Shown piece by piece: positions 45,087 to 55,189 of a stretch of 64,000 bases of DNA. The notes under the pieces are model-generated. The model made no database searches. It was not told the DNA's origin and was given only the letters and a program-made list of their open reading frames with translations. The translations under genes and the position numbers were made by a program. Source of the stretch: Halobellus litoreus (GTDB lineage: Archaea > Halobacteriota > Halobacteria > Halobacteriales > Haloferacaceae); NCBI RefSeq assembly GCF_024464595.1, contig NZ_JANHAW010000001.1, positions 372,001 through 436,000 on the forward strand, written 5' to 3'. Position 1 is the first letter of the stretch, and each line of letters starts with the position of its first letter.

Positions 45087-45506
45087 TCAGTCGTCGCTCG
45101 GTGCCATCGCGGCGGGACCGCTACCGCCGGCCTCGACGTCGCCGGTGAGGGTCGCGTACAGCATAATCAGCATCGAGACGATCAGCGCGATACCCCAGAG
45201 GAACCCCGTCGGCATCAGGAACAGCAGGCCGAACCCCTCGCCGAGCCAGACGATTCCGGGAATGCCCCACTGACCGGCGACGAACAGGGCGGTGACAGCG
45301 GTTCTGAGGTTCCCCGTGACGCCGAGCGCGGGGACGGCGAAGCCCATTACGATAGCGAGGATCGAGAGGACGCCCAGGTGTGCGTGGCCGCCGATCATCC
45401 ACGGCGGGACCGGATCTCCGCCCGCGACGATCGTGAACTGATGCAACCCGACGGCCATCATCACGGCCAATCCGAGAAAGCCCGATGACTTGAGTGCCTT
45501 CGTCAT
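45087..45506 (-). CDS. Small membrane protein
   Basis: A 139-residue protein with four hydrophobic segments starting at about residue 8. The N-terminus is MTKALKSSGFLGLAVMMAVG, with HQF and GGHAHLG histidines between helices. I start at ATG 45506; the frame is open 46 codons more, but that part is not protein-like, and an AT-rich promoter (about 45522-45545) lies there. I do not recognise the family. Confidence 0.65.
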   Translation of the reverse strand: MTKALKSSGFLGLAVMMAVGLHQFTIVAGGDPVPPWMIGGHAHLGVLSILAIVMGFAVPALGVTGNLRTAVTALFVAGQWGIPGIVWLGEGFGLLFLMPTGFLWGIALIVSMLIMLYATLTGDVEAGGSGPAAMAPSDD

Positions 45507-45692
45507 ATTCCACTCCGAAAATAATAGATGGAATACATAAAAGTAACTCCGCGCCGTCTGCCGGTTTCGGCAAAGAACGTCGGCGGCTCTCCAGCCGGTC
45601 GACGCGTCGCTGCTCCTCGTCGTCCTTGCTGTCGTCGAGCTCAAAATAGAACCCTCACCGCCGTCTTCAGAAATCGATTGTTGCCGACCGTC

Positions 45693-47621
45693 TCAGGAGG
45701 ACGACTCCTCGTCGTCCTCGTCGACGTCCTCGAAGTCGGCGTCGACGTACTCGTCGCCGTCGGAGGCGGCACCGCCCATATCGCCCATTCCGCCGGGACC
45801 TGCGCCGCCGGGGCCGGCCGCACCGCCGGGACCGGCACCCGCCGCGCCCGCGCCGCCCGCACCGCCGGCGGCCTGCTGGGCCTCGTACATCTGTTTCCCG
45901 ATCTCCTGCAGCTCGGTCGTGAGCGCCTCGGTGACGTCCTCGTAGTCCTCCTTCGTGGCGTCGTCGTCTTCGAGAGTCTCCTCAACGTCCTCGATCTTCT
46001 CCTCGATCGAGGCCCGGAGGTCGTCGTCGACCTCCTCCTCGTTCTCTTCGAGGAGCGTCTCGGCGCGCTGGATCGTGCTCTCGGCCTCGTTGCGGGCCTC
46101 GATGCGCTCGCGGCGCTGTTTGTCCTCTTCGGCGTGCGCTTCGGCCTCCTCCTGCATCCGATCGATCTCCTCGTCGGAGAGGCCGGCGCCGCCCTCGATC
46201 GTGATCGATTCTGCATTTCCTGAGCCCTTGTCCTCGGCCTCGACGTTCACGATGCCGTTCTCGTCGATGTTGAACGAGACCTCGATCTGCGGCGTTCCGG
46301 CCGGTGCCGGCGGGATGCCGGTCAGTTGGAACTCGCCGAGCAGTTCGTTCTCCTCGGCGATCTCGCGTTCGCCCTGGAAGACGCGGACGTTCACAGAGGT
46401 CTGGTTGTCCGCGGCGGTCGTGAAGATCTTCGACTCTTCGGTCGGAATGGTCGTGTTCTTGTCGATGAGGCGCTCGAACAGGCCGCCCTTGACTTCGATC
46501 CCGAGGCTCAGAGGCGTCACGTCGAGCAGGACGATGTCGTCGACCTCACCGCCGAGGACGCCGCCCTGGATCGCCGCGCCGAGCGCGACGGCCTCGTCGG
46601 GGTTGACGTTCTTCTTCGGCTCGGTCCCGAGCATCTCCTCGACCTTCTCGTGGACCTGCGGCATCCGGGTGGAGCCGCCGACGAGGATGACCTCGTCGAT
46701 GTCGTCCCTGTCGTAGCCGGCATCAGAGAGCGCCTGCTCGGTCGGGCCGACGGTGCGCTCGATCAGATCCTCGGTGAGCGACTCGAACTTCGCCCGGGAG
46801 AGCGTCTCTTCGAGGTGGACCGGACCGGTGTCGGTCGCCGTGATGAAGGGAAGGTTGATCGTCGTCTCTTTTCTGCTGCTGAGTTCGATCTTCGCCTCCT
46901 CGGCGGCGTCTTTCAGCCGCTGGAGCGCCTGCCGGTCCTCGCGGAGGTCGATGTTGTGGTCGTTCTTGAACTGCTCGGCCAGCCAGTCGATGATGGCCTC
47001 GTCCCAGTCGTCGCCGCCGAGGTCGTTGTCACCGTTCGTGGCGACGACCTCGTAGACGCCGCCGCCGAGGTCCAGCACGCTCACGTCGAACGTGCCGCCG
47101 CCGAGGTCGTAGACGAGGATCGTCTGGTCGGAGTCGTCGTCGAGGCCGTACGCCATCGACGCCGCCGTCGGCTCGTTGACGATGCGCTCGACCTCGAAGC
47201 CGGCGATCTCGCCGGCGTCCTTCGTCGCCTGGCGCTGGCGGTCGTTGAAGTACGCGGGGACGGTGATGACCGCCTTCTCGACCTCGTCACCGAGGTACTC
47301 CTCGGCGTCGCGCTTGATCTTCTGGAGGATCATCGCCGAGATCTGCTCGGGCGTGTACTCCTCGTCGTCGATCTCGACGCTGTAGTCCTCCTCCCCCATA
47401 TGCCGCTTGATCGAACCGATCGTGTTGTCGGGGTTCTGGATCGCCTGGTTCTTCGCGGGCTTGCCCACGAGTCGCTCCTCGTCGTCGGTGAACGCCACCA
47501 CGGAGGGCGTCGTTCGGTCGCCCTCGGAGTTGACGATGATCTCCGGGTCGCCCCCTTCCATCACCGCGAACGCGCTGTTCGTGGTACCGAGGTCGATACC
47601 GAGGATCTTGTTGCTCGCCAT
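45693..47621 (-). CDS. dnaK: Molecular chaperone DnaK (Hsp70)
   Basis: A 642-residue ATP-dependent chaperone that binds exposed hydrophobic peptides. Phosphate-binding motifs are [30 protein letters not shown] and [16 protein letters not shown]. The substrate-binding domain starts near [15 protein letters not shown]. The C-terminus has the Gly/Ala/Pro-rich stretch and ends in an acidic tail, [12 protein letters not shown]. GrpE and DnaJ genes are not in the window. A minus-strand ACCTTTAA box lies about 28-35 bases before the start. Confidence 0.98.
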   Translation of the reverse strand: MASNKILGIDLGTTNSAFAVMEGGDPEIIVNSEGDRTTPSVVAFTDDEERLVGKPAKNQAIQNPDNTIGSIKRHMGEEDYSVEIDDEEYTPEQISAMILQKIKRDAEEYLGDEVEKAVITVPAYFNDRQRQATKDAGEIAGFEVERIVNEPTAASMAYGLDDDSDQTILVYDLGGGTFDVSVLDLGGGVYEVVATNGDNDLGGDDWDEAIIDWLAEQFKNDHNIDLREDRQALQRLKDAAEEAKIELSSRKETTINLPFITATDTGPVHLEETLSRAKFESLTEDLIERTVGPTEQALSDAGYDRDDIDEVILVGGSTRMPQVHEKVEEMLGTEPKKNVNPDEAVALGAAIQGGVLGGEVDDIVLLDVTPLSLGIEVKGGLFERLIDKNTTIPTEESKIFTTAADNQTSVNVRVFQGEREIAEENELLGEFQLTGIPPAPAGTPQIEVSFNIDENGIVNVEAEDKGSGNAESITIEGGAGLSDEEIDRMQEEAEAHAEEDKQRRERIEARNEAESTIQRAETLLEENEEEVDDDLRASIEEKIEDVEETLEDDDATKEDYEDVTEALTTELQEIGKQMYEAQQAAGGAGGAGAAGAGPGGAAGPGGAGPGGMGDMGGAASDGDEYVDADFEDVDEDDEESSS

Positions 47622-47648
47622 CTTGGCCTCATCTACTGGTCTAAATCG

Positions 47649-47656
47649 GTTAAAGG
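47649..47656 (-). promoter_or_regulatory. TATA box of dnaK
   Basis: Minus-strand CTTTAACC is 28-35 bases before the ATG at 47621. Confidence 0.5.
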
Positions 47657-47820
47657 TTACTAGACGTTGGCAGTCGGGGTGGAATGTGGGGTCGCCGCTG
47701 TCGTGCGATTTGTCCGTGTGAACAGTTGTCAGGTAGTAGGATTTATATCGAAGCGCAGGTCAGGGGTTCCGCGCGTCGAATCGGCCCACGACCGACGACG
47801 GGCGGGACGACGGACGACCG

Positions 47821-48522
47821 TCAGACGGCCCCCGGTCCCGTATCGAGCGCCGCGAGCACGTCGTCGAGGACGGCGTCTCGTCCCGACGAGGCGAAGAACT
47901 CGTGTCCGCCGTCGTACGAGCGCCGGTTCTCGGGCGGCGCTCGCCGCTCGATGGCCGCGGGATCGACCACCCGGTCGGCGGGCGTGTAGAACACGACGTC
48001 GCCGTCGTCGAAGGCACCGAGCCGCGCTTGGGCGTCGCGAATCGTCGCGAGGAACGCCGGCGAGAGGCCCTCGGGGCCGGCGGCCGCCTCCGCGGGCGAT
48101 TTCAGATCCCCGACCGCCTCGACGCCGAGATCCGGGGTATAGAGCCGCTTCGCGGTCGGCAGCCGCTCGAAGGCCGCGAGGATCGCCCGGTCGACGATCC
48201 CGTCGGTCCGAACGCCCCACCAGGGGCTGCAGAAGACGTTCCGAATGGCGTGCCGATCGGCGAGGAATTCCGCGAGGAGGCCGCCGGTGCTGTGGCTCAA
48301 CGCGAGGTCGATGTCGTGATCGGCCACGTACTCGTCGAGCGGCGCGACGTACTGCTGCTCGAAGTTCCAGCCGTTGGTCGGGAGCGTGACCGCGTGGACG
48401 CGGTACCCGGCGTCGAGGAGTCGCGTGAGCAGCCACGCGACGTGTTCGTGAGTAGGTTTGTTCCCCCACCCGAGAAGCACGAGCAGGTCGTCGCCGTCGG
48501 TTCCCCGACGCGTGATCCGCAT
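47821..48522 (-). CDS. Alpha/beta hydrolase fold protein
   Basis: A 233-residue protein. [20 protein letters not shown] is the oxyanion-region strand, [17 protein letters not shown] holds the nucleophile elbow (SHSTG), [14 protein letters not shown] supplies the acid and GGHEFF the catalytic His. The family covers many esterases and lipases. The substrate is unknown. I take [10 protein letters not shown] at 48522 as the start; upstream codons in frame look non-coding. Confidence 0.8.
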   Translation of the reverse strand: MRITRRGTDGDDLLVLLGWGNKPTHEHVAWLLTRLLDAGYRVHAVTLPTNGWNFEQQYVAPLDEYVADHDIDLALSHSTGGLLAEFLADRHAIRNVFCSPWWGVRTDGIVDRAILAAFERLPTAKRLYTPDLGVEAVGDLKSPAEAAAGPEGLSPAFLATIRDAQARLGAFDDGDVVFYTPADRVVDPAAIERRAPPENRRSYDGGHEFFASSGRDAVLDDVLAALDTGPGAV

Positions 48523-48747
48523 CCGGGGCGTCTCGCGGAACGGGGTCGCAAGCGGGAGGTTCACAGCGAGACGAGGACTGGATCGAGCAAAAACCCTCTG
48601 CCGTCGTTCCGGCGACAACCGAGGGCTCGCGGCGACCTCGACGGAGCCGCGTCGTGTCACCGACCGATCCGGTGCCGCGGACAGAACCGCTCCCGTGGGG
48701 CGTCCGCGCGAGCGAACGTTGAAAGCGCCGCCCGCCCAACGCCGGGT

Positions 48748-49740
48748 ATGGTCACGTTTCTCGCCGGCGGGACGGGCACCCCGAAACTCCTCGACGGCGC
48801 GGACCGGGTGTTCGACCCCGCGGAGACGACGGTCGTCGCGAACACCGGCGACGACGTCGAACTCGGCGGCCACCTCGTCTGCCCGGACCTCGACACGGTG
48901 CTGTTCCACGGGGGCGGCATCCTCGACACCGAGACGTGGTGGGGGATCGACGGCGACACGACCGCAACGCACGAGGAACTGCATCAGTTAGCCGACGCGG
49001 CCGGCCTCGATCCGGGGCCGCGCTATCTCGCCGACGACGCGCAGACCGCCGGCCGCGACATCGCGCGCTGGCGACGGTTCTCGGGCGTCGCGGAGTTTAT
49101 GGAGATCGGCGACCGGGACCGAGCGGTCCACGTCACTCGGACCTCGCTGCTCGACGAGGGACGCACGCTGACCGAAGTCACTCGGACGCTCGCCGACGCG
49201 TTCGACCTCGACGTGGAGTTGCTGCCGATGAGCGACGACCCGGTGGCGACGATCGTTCACACGCCGGAGGGGCCGATGCACTTCCAGGAGTACTGGGTCC
49301 ACCGGCGGGCCGCGCCCGAGGTGCTGGACGTCGAGTTCCGAGGCGCGGAGACGGCGAATCCGACGCCGGCGGTGCTCGACGCGCTCGATTCCCCCGTCGT
49401 CGTCGGTCCGTCGAACCCTGTCACGAGCCTCGGGCCGATGCTCGCGATGGAGGCGTTCGCCGACGCGCTGGCGTCGACGCCGGTCGTCGCCGTCTCGCCA
49501 TTCGTCGAGCGCGAGGTGTTCTCCGGACCCGCCGCGGAACTGATGGCTGGCGTCGGTCGCGACCCCTCGACGGCGGGTGTCGCCGCGGCGTACCCCTTCG
49601 CCGACGCGTTCGTCCTCGACGACGCCGACGGGACGGACCTGGACCGGCCGGTCGTGCGGACCGACACGGCGATCGAAGGCCCCGACGACGCCGAGCGCGT
49701 CGCCCGCGCGGCCGAGACAGCGTTGGAGGCGGTGACGTGA
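48748..49740 (+). CDS. cofD: 2-phospho-L-lactate transferase
   Basis: A 330-residue enzyme that transfers the lactyl (or enolpyruvyl) phosphate group to the deazaflavin F0, giving F420-0 in coenzyme F420 synthesis. The substrate-binding start is [17 protein letters not shown], followed by [20 protein letters not shown], and [15 protein letters not shown] is the C-terminal site. F420-dependent enzymes occur in haloarchaea. The next gene encodes a DUS-like protein, as seen in other members of the class. A tandem 33-base repeat follows the stop. Confidence 0.95.
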   Translation: MVTFLAGGTGTPKLLDGADRVFDPAETTVVANTGDDVELGGHLVCPDLDTVLFHGGGILDTETWWGIDGDTTATHEELHQLADAAGLDPGPRYLADDAQTAGRDIARWRRFSGVAEFMEIGDRDRAVHVTRTSLLDEGRTLTEVTRTLADAFDLDVELLPMSDDPVATIVHTPEGPMHFQEYWVHRRAAPEVLDVEFRGAETANPTPAVLDALDSPVVVGPSNPVTSLGPMLAMEAFADALASTPVVAVSPFVEREVFSGPAAELMAGVGRDPSTAGVAAAYPFADAFVLDDADGTDLDRPVVRTDTAIEGPDDAERVARAAETALEAVT

Positions 49741-49811
49741 GGCGCAGAACGCGCGCTTGTGGCGGTCGCGTGAGGCACGGATCGCACGCTTGTGGCGGTC
49801 GCGTGAGACGG
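49737..49811 (+). repeat. Tandem 33-base repeat, 2.3 copies
   Basis: Units at 49737-49769 and 49770-49802 differ at only 4 of 33 positions, and a third partial unit begins at 49803 (GTGAGAC). The array starts in the last codons of cofD (GTGA) and ends before the next start at 49832. Since 33 is a multiple of three, copies keep the reading frame. Confidence 0.75.
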
Positions 49812-49831
49812 ACCCGCTGGGGGACAGACTG

Positions 49832-50614
49832 ATGTTCGAACCCCGGGTCGCGCTCGCGAGCCTCAGCGGCGAGGCGGACGCCGACTGGGCCCGCGCCGGG
49901 AGCGACGACGCGGGCGCGGCGTTCCTCGGCGGCGTCGCCCTCGACGACGCGACCAGAGCGGCCGCCCGCGCGATGGTCGACCGCGACCGCACGGAGTTTC
50001 TCCCGGCCGATCCGATCGCGTTCGTCGAACGCGAACTCGACGCGCTTTCGGCGGCGCCGATCCGCCCGGGCGTCAACGTCCGGAGCGCGACGCTCGGTCC
50101 GGTCTCCGACGTCGCAGCGGCCTGTGCCGACCGGAATGCGATCGTCGAGATCAACGCCCACTGTCGACAGTCGGAGATGTGCGAGGTCGGCTGCGGGGAG
50201 TCCCTCCTGCGAGACACCGGCCGTCTCCGCGAGTGCGTCGCCGCCGCGAGCGACGCGGGGGCCGACGTGAGCGTGAAAGTCCGCGCGGAGGTCGCCGGCG
50301 TCGATCTCGGGGCGACCGCGGCGGCGATCGAAGCCGCCGGCGGGGACGCGATCCACGTCGACGCGATGGACTCTGAGTCCGCCGTCGACGACGTCGCCGC
50401 GGCCGCCCCGTCGCTGTTCGTCGTCGCCAACAACGGAGTGCGGGGGCGCGAGAGCGTCCGCGAGTACCTGGCCTATGGGGCCGACGCCGTGAGCCTCGGC
50501 CGGCCGAGCACCGACAGACGGATCCGGCGCCGCGTTCGCCGAGCAGTCGACGAGTGGTTCGAGCGGGAGGAGAGCCCCGAGGGTGAGGACCCGGGAGACC
50601 GAGAGCGCGCGTAG
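49832..50614 (+). CDS. tRNA-dihydrouridine synthase-like FMN protein
   Basis: A 260-residue protein of the DUS/dihydroorotate-dehydrogenase barrel type. VEINAHCRQSEMCEVGCGES corresponds to the DUS segment with the catalytic Cys region, and LFVVANNGVRGRESVREYLAYGADAVSLGRPS is the FMN phosphate site. DUS enzymes reduce uridines in tRNA. The haloarchaeal protein is shorter than bacterial DUS and lacks the usual C-terminal RNA-binding domain, so the function is tentative. I start at ATG 49832. Confidence 0.75.
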   Translation: MFEPRVALASLSGEADADWARAGSDDAGAAFLGGVALDDATRAAARAMVDRDRTEFLPADPIAFVERELDALSAAPIRPGVNVRSATLGPVSDVAAACADRNAIVEINAHCRQSEMCEVGCGESLLRDTGRLRECVAAASDAGADVSVKVRAEVAGVDLGATAAAIEAAGGDAIHVDAMDSESAVDDVAAAAPSLFVVANNGVRGRESVREYLAYGADAVSLGRPSTDRRIRRRVRRAVDEWFEREESPEGEDPGDRERA

Positions 50615-50695
50615 AACCGGTGGGAACCTCGGAGGCCGTCGGGATCACGACGGCGCATCGAAGACTCCTTGTTCTCCCTCTCCGAGTGGGTGAGT

Positions 50696-51301
50696 ATGAG
50701 TGCAGATCAGCGCGACGACGCCGCGCCGGCCGGCGGGACGGCCGCGAGCGACGACGCCGACGTCCACGAGAACGCCCTCCAGGACGTGATCGCCGTCGAC
50801 TCCGACGACAACCGGACGGGGCTGGCGAACCGACTCGACGCCCACACCGGCGACGGCGTCCGCCACCGCGCGTTCACCTGTCTCGTCTTCGACGGCGAGG
50901 GCCACATCCTGCTCGGACAGCGCGCGCCGAACAAGCGGCTCTGGGACACCCACTGGGACGGGACGGTCGCGTCCCACCCCGTCGACGGACAGTCGCAGCT
51001 CGACGCGACCGCGCAGCGCTTAGAGGAGGAACTGGGCATCACGCCCGACCAGTACGGCGACCTCCGGGTGACGGACAAGTTCGAGTACAAGCGCTACTAC
51101 GAGAACGCCGGCCTGGAGTGGGAGGTCTGTTCGGTGCTGAAGGTGACCCTTGAGGACACGTCGCTGGACCCCGACGAGGAGGAGATCGCGGGACTGCTGT
51201 GGGCCGACTACGAACACCTCCACGAGCACCCCGAGTGGTACCGGCAGCTCCGGCTGTGCCCGTGGTTCGAGATCGCGATGCGGCGGGACTTCGAGGACTG
51301 A
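50696..51301 (+). CDS. idi: Isopentenyl-diphosphate delta-isomerase, type 1 (Nudix)
   Basis: A 201-residue Nudix-fold enzyme that interconverts IPP and DMAPP. RHRAFTCLVFDGEGHILLGQ carries the catalytic Cys region, WDTHWDGTVASHPVDGQ the metal-binding His residues, and RLEEELGI the Nudix helix. It completes the isoprenoid supply for IdsA. I start at ATG 50696 (MSADQRDDAA). Confidence 0.95.
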   Translation: MSADQRDDAAPAGGTAASDDADVHENALQDVIAVDSDDNRTGLANRLDAHTGDGVRHRAFTCLVFDGEGHILLGQRAPNKRLWDTHWDGTVASHPVDGQSQLDATAQRLEEELGITPDQYGDLRVTDKFEYKRYYENAGLEWEVCSVLKVTLEDTSLDPDEEEIAGLLWADYEHLHEHPEWYRQLRLCPWFEIAMRRDFED

Positions 51302-51458
51302 CCGGTCCGGAACGCCGCGGCTCCGACTCGTCAGGACCGCGGATCCGACGCGTCGGTATCGAGGAACCCGACACGAGCGTCGGCACGACGTTCGCGGCGT
51401 CGAGCGCGTCGCGATCGAGACGGAATCCCCTTTTACACGGGTCGCGTTTCCCGACGTG

Positions 51459-52172
51459 ATGACCGAGGACTCAACGCAGCCGGAGCTGTACGACTCCCTC
51501 GACGGACAGGTCGCGCTCGTCACCGGAGCCAACCGTGGACTCGGGCGACAGATCGCCGAGAACCTCTCGGACCTCGGGGCGACGGTCTTCGCGGCCACGC
51601 GGTCGATCACGCACGACGTTCCCGACGAGTGGGAACACCTCCTCGTCGACGTGACGCAGGAGGGCGAGATCTCCGATGCGGCCGACGAGATCTTTCAGGC
51701 TGCGGGTCGGCTCGACATCGTCGTCAACAACGCCGGGATCGCGGAGTTCGACAGCGACATCGTCTCGGAGTCGGTCGAGACGATCGATCGCACGCTCTCG
51801 ACGAACCTCCGCGGCCCGATGCTCGTCTGCAAGCACACGGTCCCGCTGCTGCTGCAGACGGAGGGCGGCCGCATCGTCAACGTCTCCTCGGGGATGGGCG
51901 CGCTCGCCGAGGGACAGTCCGGCGGCTCCCCGGCCTACCGCGTCTCGAAGACCGGACTCAACGGCCTCACGGCGTACCTCCACGGCGAGTACGGCGAGGA
52001 GGGGCTGCTCGCGAACTCGGTGTCCCCCGGCTGGGTCCGCACCGAGATGGGCGGCGAAAACGCTGATCGGCCCGTCGAGGAGGGCGCGGAGACGCCGACG
52101 TGGCTCTGTCGGTTCCGCCCCGACTCGCCCGCGGGGCGGTTCTGGCGCGATCACGAGCCGATCGAGTGGTGA
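51459..52172 (+). CDS. Short-chain dehydrogenase/reductase (SDR)
   Basis: A 237-residue classical SDR. The cofactor motif is TGANRGLGRQ, then NNAG in DIVVNNAGIAE, the catalytic Ser in VNVSSGMGAL and YRVSK for Tyr and Lys. The substrate is unknown. I start at ATG 51459, since a TATA-like CCTTTTACA lies 24-32 bases upstream; longer frames are shadows. Confidence 0.92.
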   Translation: MTEDSTQPELYDSLDGQVALVTGANRGLGRQIAENLSDLGATVFAATRSITHDVPDEWEHLLVDVTQEGEISDAADEIFQAAGRLDIVVNNAGIAEFDSDIVSESVETIDRTLSTNLRGPMLVCKHTVPLLLQTEGGRIVNVSSGMGALAEGQSGGSPAYRVSKTGLNGLTAYLHGEYGEEGLLANSVSPGWVRTEMGGENADRPVEEGAETPTWLCRFRPDSPAGRFWRDHEPIEW

Positions 52173-52243
52173 GGCGGGCGGGCTGACTGGAGATCCGGCG
52201 TCGATGGGACAGTTCTTTGCGTTCGGACCGCGTCGACACGCGT

Positions 52244-52486
52244 ATGTCTGAGGACGCGACTCTCCGTGAGGTCCCCGGTGCGATCGCAGACTACGCCTCC
52301 GGCGTCGCGGGCGTCGTCGCACGCGGTGCGGTGGTCGTCGCCGCGCCGGTGCTACTGCTCGGGGTCCTCGCGCTTTTGATCGTCGGCGGCGGCGTCGCGC
52401 TCGTCCTGCTCGCGGTTCTCGCACCCGCCATCGCCGCCGCCGTCGCGCTCGAAGTTCCGTCACGGCTCCGCGAGCGGTTCGCGTAG
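52244..52486 (+). CDS. Small membrane protein
   Basis: An 80-residue protein. After MSEDATLREVPGAIADYASG come one or two long hydrophobic stretches (about 22-68) rich in Val, Leu, Ala and Gly, then a basic end PSRLRERFA. I do not recognise a family. It lies 71 bases after the SDR gene. Confidence 0.6.
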   Translation: MSEDATLREVPGAIADYASGVAGVVARGAVVVAAPVLLLGVLALLIVGGGVALVLLAVLAPAIAAAVALEVPSRLRERFA

Positions 52487-52505
52487 GGTGGCGAAAAACC
52501 GGAGG

Positions 52506-52513
52506 GTTAAACC
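52506..52513 (+). promoter_or_regulatory. TATA box of tRNA-Leu(CAA)
   Basis: GTTAAACC, inside GGAGGGTTAAACCTCC, lies 26-33 bases before the tRNA. Confidence 0.5.
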
Positions 52514-52538
52514 TCCGCGAAATCGAACCCCCGACTGC

Positions 52539-52621
52539 GCGAGGGTGGCTGAGTTTGGAAAAGGCGGCGGACTCAAGATCCGCTCTCGTAGGAGTCCGTG
52601 GGTTCAAATCCCTCCCCTCGC
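52539..52621 (+). tRNA. tRNA-Leu (anticodon CAA)
   Basis: GCGAGGG at 52539-52545 pairs with CCCTCGC at 52615-52621. The anticodon stem GCGGA/TCCGC holds the loop CTCAAGA, so the anticodon is CAA (UUG codons). The T arm is GTGGGTTCAAATCCCTC-like and a long variable arm makes it class II. The discriminator A is at 52622, and CCA is not encoded. The 3' end is duplicated several times downstream. Confidence 0.94.
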
Positions 52622-52991
52622 ATCCAAATCCGCGAGCGAAGCGAGCGGTTGGATCGTCACGAGGGATTTGAATCAGGGAGCAGCCTCGCTGCGACCGTGG
52701 TTCAAATCCCTCCCCTCGCACTTGATTGCGCGAGCGACAGCGAGCGCTACCTGCGGAACAGAGGATTTGAACCCTGCCAGTCGCGCGCAGCAAACGCAGT
52801 GAGTGAGCACGTCTGGCTTCGGTTCAACATCCCTCCCCTCGCACTCGAAGTCCGAGCGACAGCGATGACTCGATGGAAACGTGGGATTTGAATCAGGGAG
52901 CAGCCTCGCTGCGACCGTGGTTCAACATCCCTCCCCTCGCACTCGAGGTCCGAGCAACGCATTTATTGACATATCTCGACGAAGCGGACGT
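52622..52991. repeat. Array of tRNA-Leu 3'-end fragments
   Basis: Three copies of the tRNA 3' end (T arm to discriminator, about 22 bases) follow the gene: 52699-52720 (identical to 52601-52622), 52821-52843 and 52919-52941 (both with one inserted base, TTCAACATCCC). A 43-base block, 52663-52705, recurs at 52883-52925. Each block starts with GGGATTTGAA, the reverse complement of the T-arm TTCAAATCCC, and contains a hairpin GCAGCctcGCTGC. No gene is seen. Similar pieces are common after tRNA genes in haloarchaea, from memory, and this is not checked. Confidence 0.8.
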
Positions 52992-53162
52992 ATGGTCTCC
53001 ACTGGAACGAAGATCACCCTCCCCTTCGTCGTCGTCGCAACGCTCCTCTGGTACCTCTCGTTGGGAAGCGTCGAAACGTGGGTCTCGTGGGCGATCCTCG
53101 TCGGCGTCGGCGTGTTGGCTCCGACGATACTCACCGAGTCCGATCGGTTCGCCGCCAAGTAA
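52992..53162 (+). CDS. Small membrane protein
   Basis: A 56-residue protein with two hydrophobic segments (about 8-22 and 29-43), starting MVSTGTKITLPFVVVATLLW. The ATG at 52992 is 24-31 bases from the TATA-like CATTTATT (52961-52968). The longer frame upstream runs through the tRNA-fragment array and is not real. The function is unknown. Confidence 0.6.
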   Translation: MVSTGTKITLPFVVVATLLWYLSLGSVETWVSWAILVGVGVLAPTILTESDRFAAK

Positions 53163-53324
53163 CGGTGCGTTTCTACCAAACGGTAGACGAGTGGACACGC
53201 GGCCGTTCCCGTGCCGGGACGCCGCGCTCGCGGGCATCTCGTCCGCCGTCTCGACGCTTCTGAGCCGCGAAGCACGCGTCGGTTGCTCGAACGAACGAGT
53301 GCGGGACCGCGCCGCCGGCAGAGC

Positions 53325-55175
53325 TCAGTAGCTCCGGATCTTCGGCTCGTATCGCTTGTTCTCGCCTTCGAGCAGCACCGGCTTGTACCACAGTTCCGGC
53401 GAGCCGTCGTTCCACGACAGCAGCGTGTGCTTCAGCCAGTTCTCGTCGTCGCGCTCCTGGTGCTCCTTGCGCCAGTGCGCGCCGCGGAACTCCTCGCGGG
53501 CGAGCGCGCCGAGCGTGATCGCCTCCGCGAGGTCGATGACGTTCCGCGTCTCGATGGTCTGCTGTAAGTCGGTGTTGAACGTCCGCGACTGGTCGGCGAC
53601 GCCGACTTCCTCGTAGGCCTCGCGCGCCTCGCGGATGTCCCGGAGCGCCTGTTCGAGGCCCTCCGTCTCGCGGAAGACGTTGACGTTCTCCGTCATCGAC
53701 TCCTGGACCTCGGCGCGGATCTCCGCGTGGTTGCGGCCGTCCTCGTTGTCCAGCAGCGCTTCGACGCGTTCGGTCGCACGTTCGGTCGCGCGCTCGACGA
53801 GTCCCGCCGGATCGAGGTCGGGGCCGCCGTCGGCAACAGCGTCTCCCCCGGAGGGGTCGGCCTCGACGCTCGGTTCGACGGCGCCGGGTGCCACCGGCGT
53901 CTCGACGTCGCCGGCCTCCCACTCGCCGCGCTTCCCGGTCGGTATCTGGGCCTCGCCGATGTCGCGGCCGGCGGCGTGGTGGCCCGCCCGAGCGCCGAAG
54001 ACGATGAGTTCCGGCAGCGCGTTGCCGCCGAGGCGGTTCGAGCCGTGGACCGAGGCGCAGGCGCACTCGCCGGCGGCGTAGAGCCCCGAGATACAGGTCT
54101 CGCCGTTCTCGTCGGTCTCGACCCCGCCCATCGCGTAGTGTTGGCCGGGCTTGACCGGCATCGGCTCTTCGAGCGGGTCGACGCCCTCGAAGTCCTCCGA
54201 GAGGTGGATGATGTTCTCCAGTCGGTCCACGATCCGCTCCTCGCCGAGGTGCCGCATATCGAGGTGAACGTACTCGTCCTCGATGCCGCGACCCTCGTTG
54301 ACTTCCGTCAACTCCGCGCGGGAGACGACGTCGCGAGAGGCGAGTTCGCCGTCGTTGTTCGCGTAGCCGTACTCGAACATGAATCGCTCGCCCTCGCTGT
54401 TGTAGAGGATCCCGCCCTCGCCGCGGACGCCTTCGGTGATCAGCACGCCCGTCGAGGGGAGCGTCGTCGGGTGGAACTGGATGAATTCCATGTCCTCGAT
54501 CGGGACGCCGGCGCGGTAGGCCATCGCGACGCCGTCGCCGGTGTTGGCCACCGCGTTGGTCGTGTGGTCGTACACCTGGCCGGGGCCGCCGGTCGCGAGG
54601 ATGACGCCGTCTCGCGCGTGGAAGCCCTCGATGTTCCCGGATTGGACGTCGTAGCCGACGACGCCGTGACAACTCCGCTCTTCGGGCGTTTCCTCGTCGC
54701 TGACGGCGAGGTCGAGGACGTACCACTCGTCGTAGACCTGGATGCCGCGCTTGACGAGCTGTTCGTACATCGTGTGCAGGAGTTGGTGCCCCGTTTCCGC
54801 GCCCGCGTAGGTCGTCCGCGGGAACGAGAGCCCGCCGAACGGTCGCTGGCTGACGCGGCCGTCGTCCTCCCTGGAGAAGGCCATCCCCCAGTGTTCGAGC
54901 TGAATGACCTCCTCGGGGCTATCCTGCGCGAGCGTCTCGATGGCCGGGGCGTCGCCGAGGTAGTCCGACCCCTTCATCGTGTCGTAGGCGTGGTCCTGCC
55001 AGGAGTCGCCCTCCCGGAGCGCGGCGTTGATGCCGCCCTCTGCCGCCCCCGTGTGGCTCCGCACCGGGTGGAGTTTCGAGACGATGGCCACGTCGGCCCC
55101 CTCTTCTTGCGCCGCGATGGCCGCGCGGAGGCCCGCGCCTCCCGCGCCCACCACGATGACGTCGTGTTCGTGCAT
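53325..55175 (-). CDS. sdhA: Succinate dehydrogenase flavoprotein subunit
   Basis: A 616-residue FAD subunit that oxidises succinate to fumarate in the citric acid cycle. The FAD-binding motif is VIVVGAGGAGLRAAIAA. HTGAAEGGINAAL carries the histidine that binds FAD covalently. MEFIQFHPTTL and GLYAAGECACASVHGSNRLG are active-site signatures. An acidic insert of about 60 residues lies near residues 410-470. I start at ATG 55175 (MHEHDVIVVG). It is the last gene of the sdhCDBA operon, 14 bases after sdhB. Confidence 0.97.
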   Translation of the reverse strand: MHEHDVIVVGAGGAGLRAAIAAQEEGADVAIVSKLHPVRSHTGAAEGGINAALREGDSWQDHAYDTMKGSDYLGDAPAIETLAQDSPEEVIQLEHWGMAFSREDDGRVSQRPFGGLSFPRTTYAGAETGHQLLHTMYEQLVKRGIQVYDEWYVLDLAVSDEETPEERSCHGVVGYDVQSGNIEGFHARDGVILATGGPGQVYDHTTNAVANTGDGVAMAYRAGVPIEDMEFIQFHPTTLPSTGVLITEGVRGEGGILYNSEGERFMFEYGYANNDGELASRDVVSRAELTEVNEGRGIEDEYVHLDMRHLGEERIVDRLENIIHLSEDFEGVDPLEEPMPVKPGQHYAMGGVETDENGETCISGLYAAGECACASVHGSNRLGGNALPELIVFGARAGHHAAGRDIGEAQIPTGKRGEWEAGDVETPVAPGAVEPSVEADPSGGDAVADGGPDLDPAGLVERATERATERVEALLDNEDGRNHAEIRAEVQESMTENVNVFRETEGLEQALRDIREAREAYEEVGVADQSRTFNTDLQQTIETRNVIDLAEAITLGALAREEFRGAHWRKEHQERDDENWLKHTLLSWNDGSPELWYKPVLLEGENKRYEPKIRSY

Positions 55176-55189
55176 AGTGTGTCTTCGAG

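Noticed and set aside
52598..52891. Frames inside the tRNA-fragment array
   Set aside because: They only translate the repeated tRNA pieces and are not genes; the pieces are also too short to be working tRNAs.
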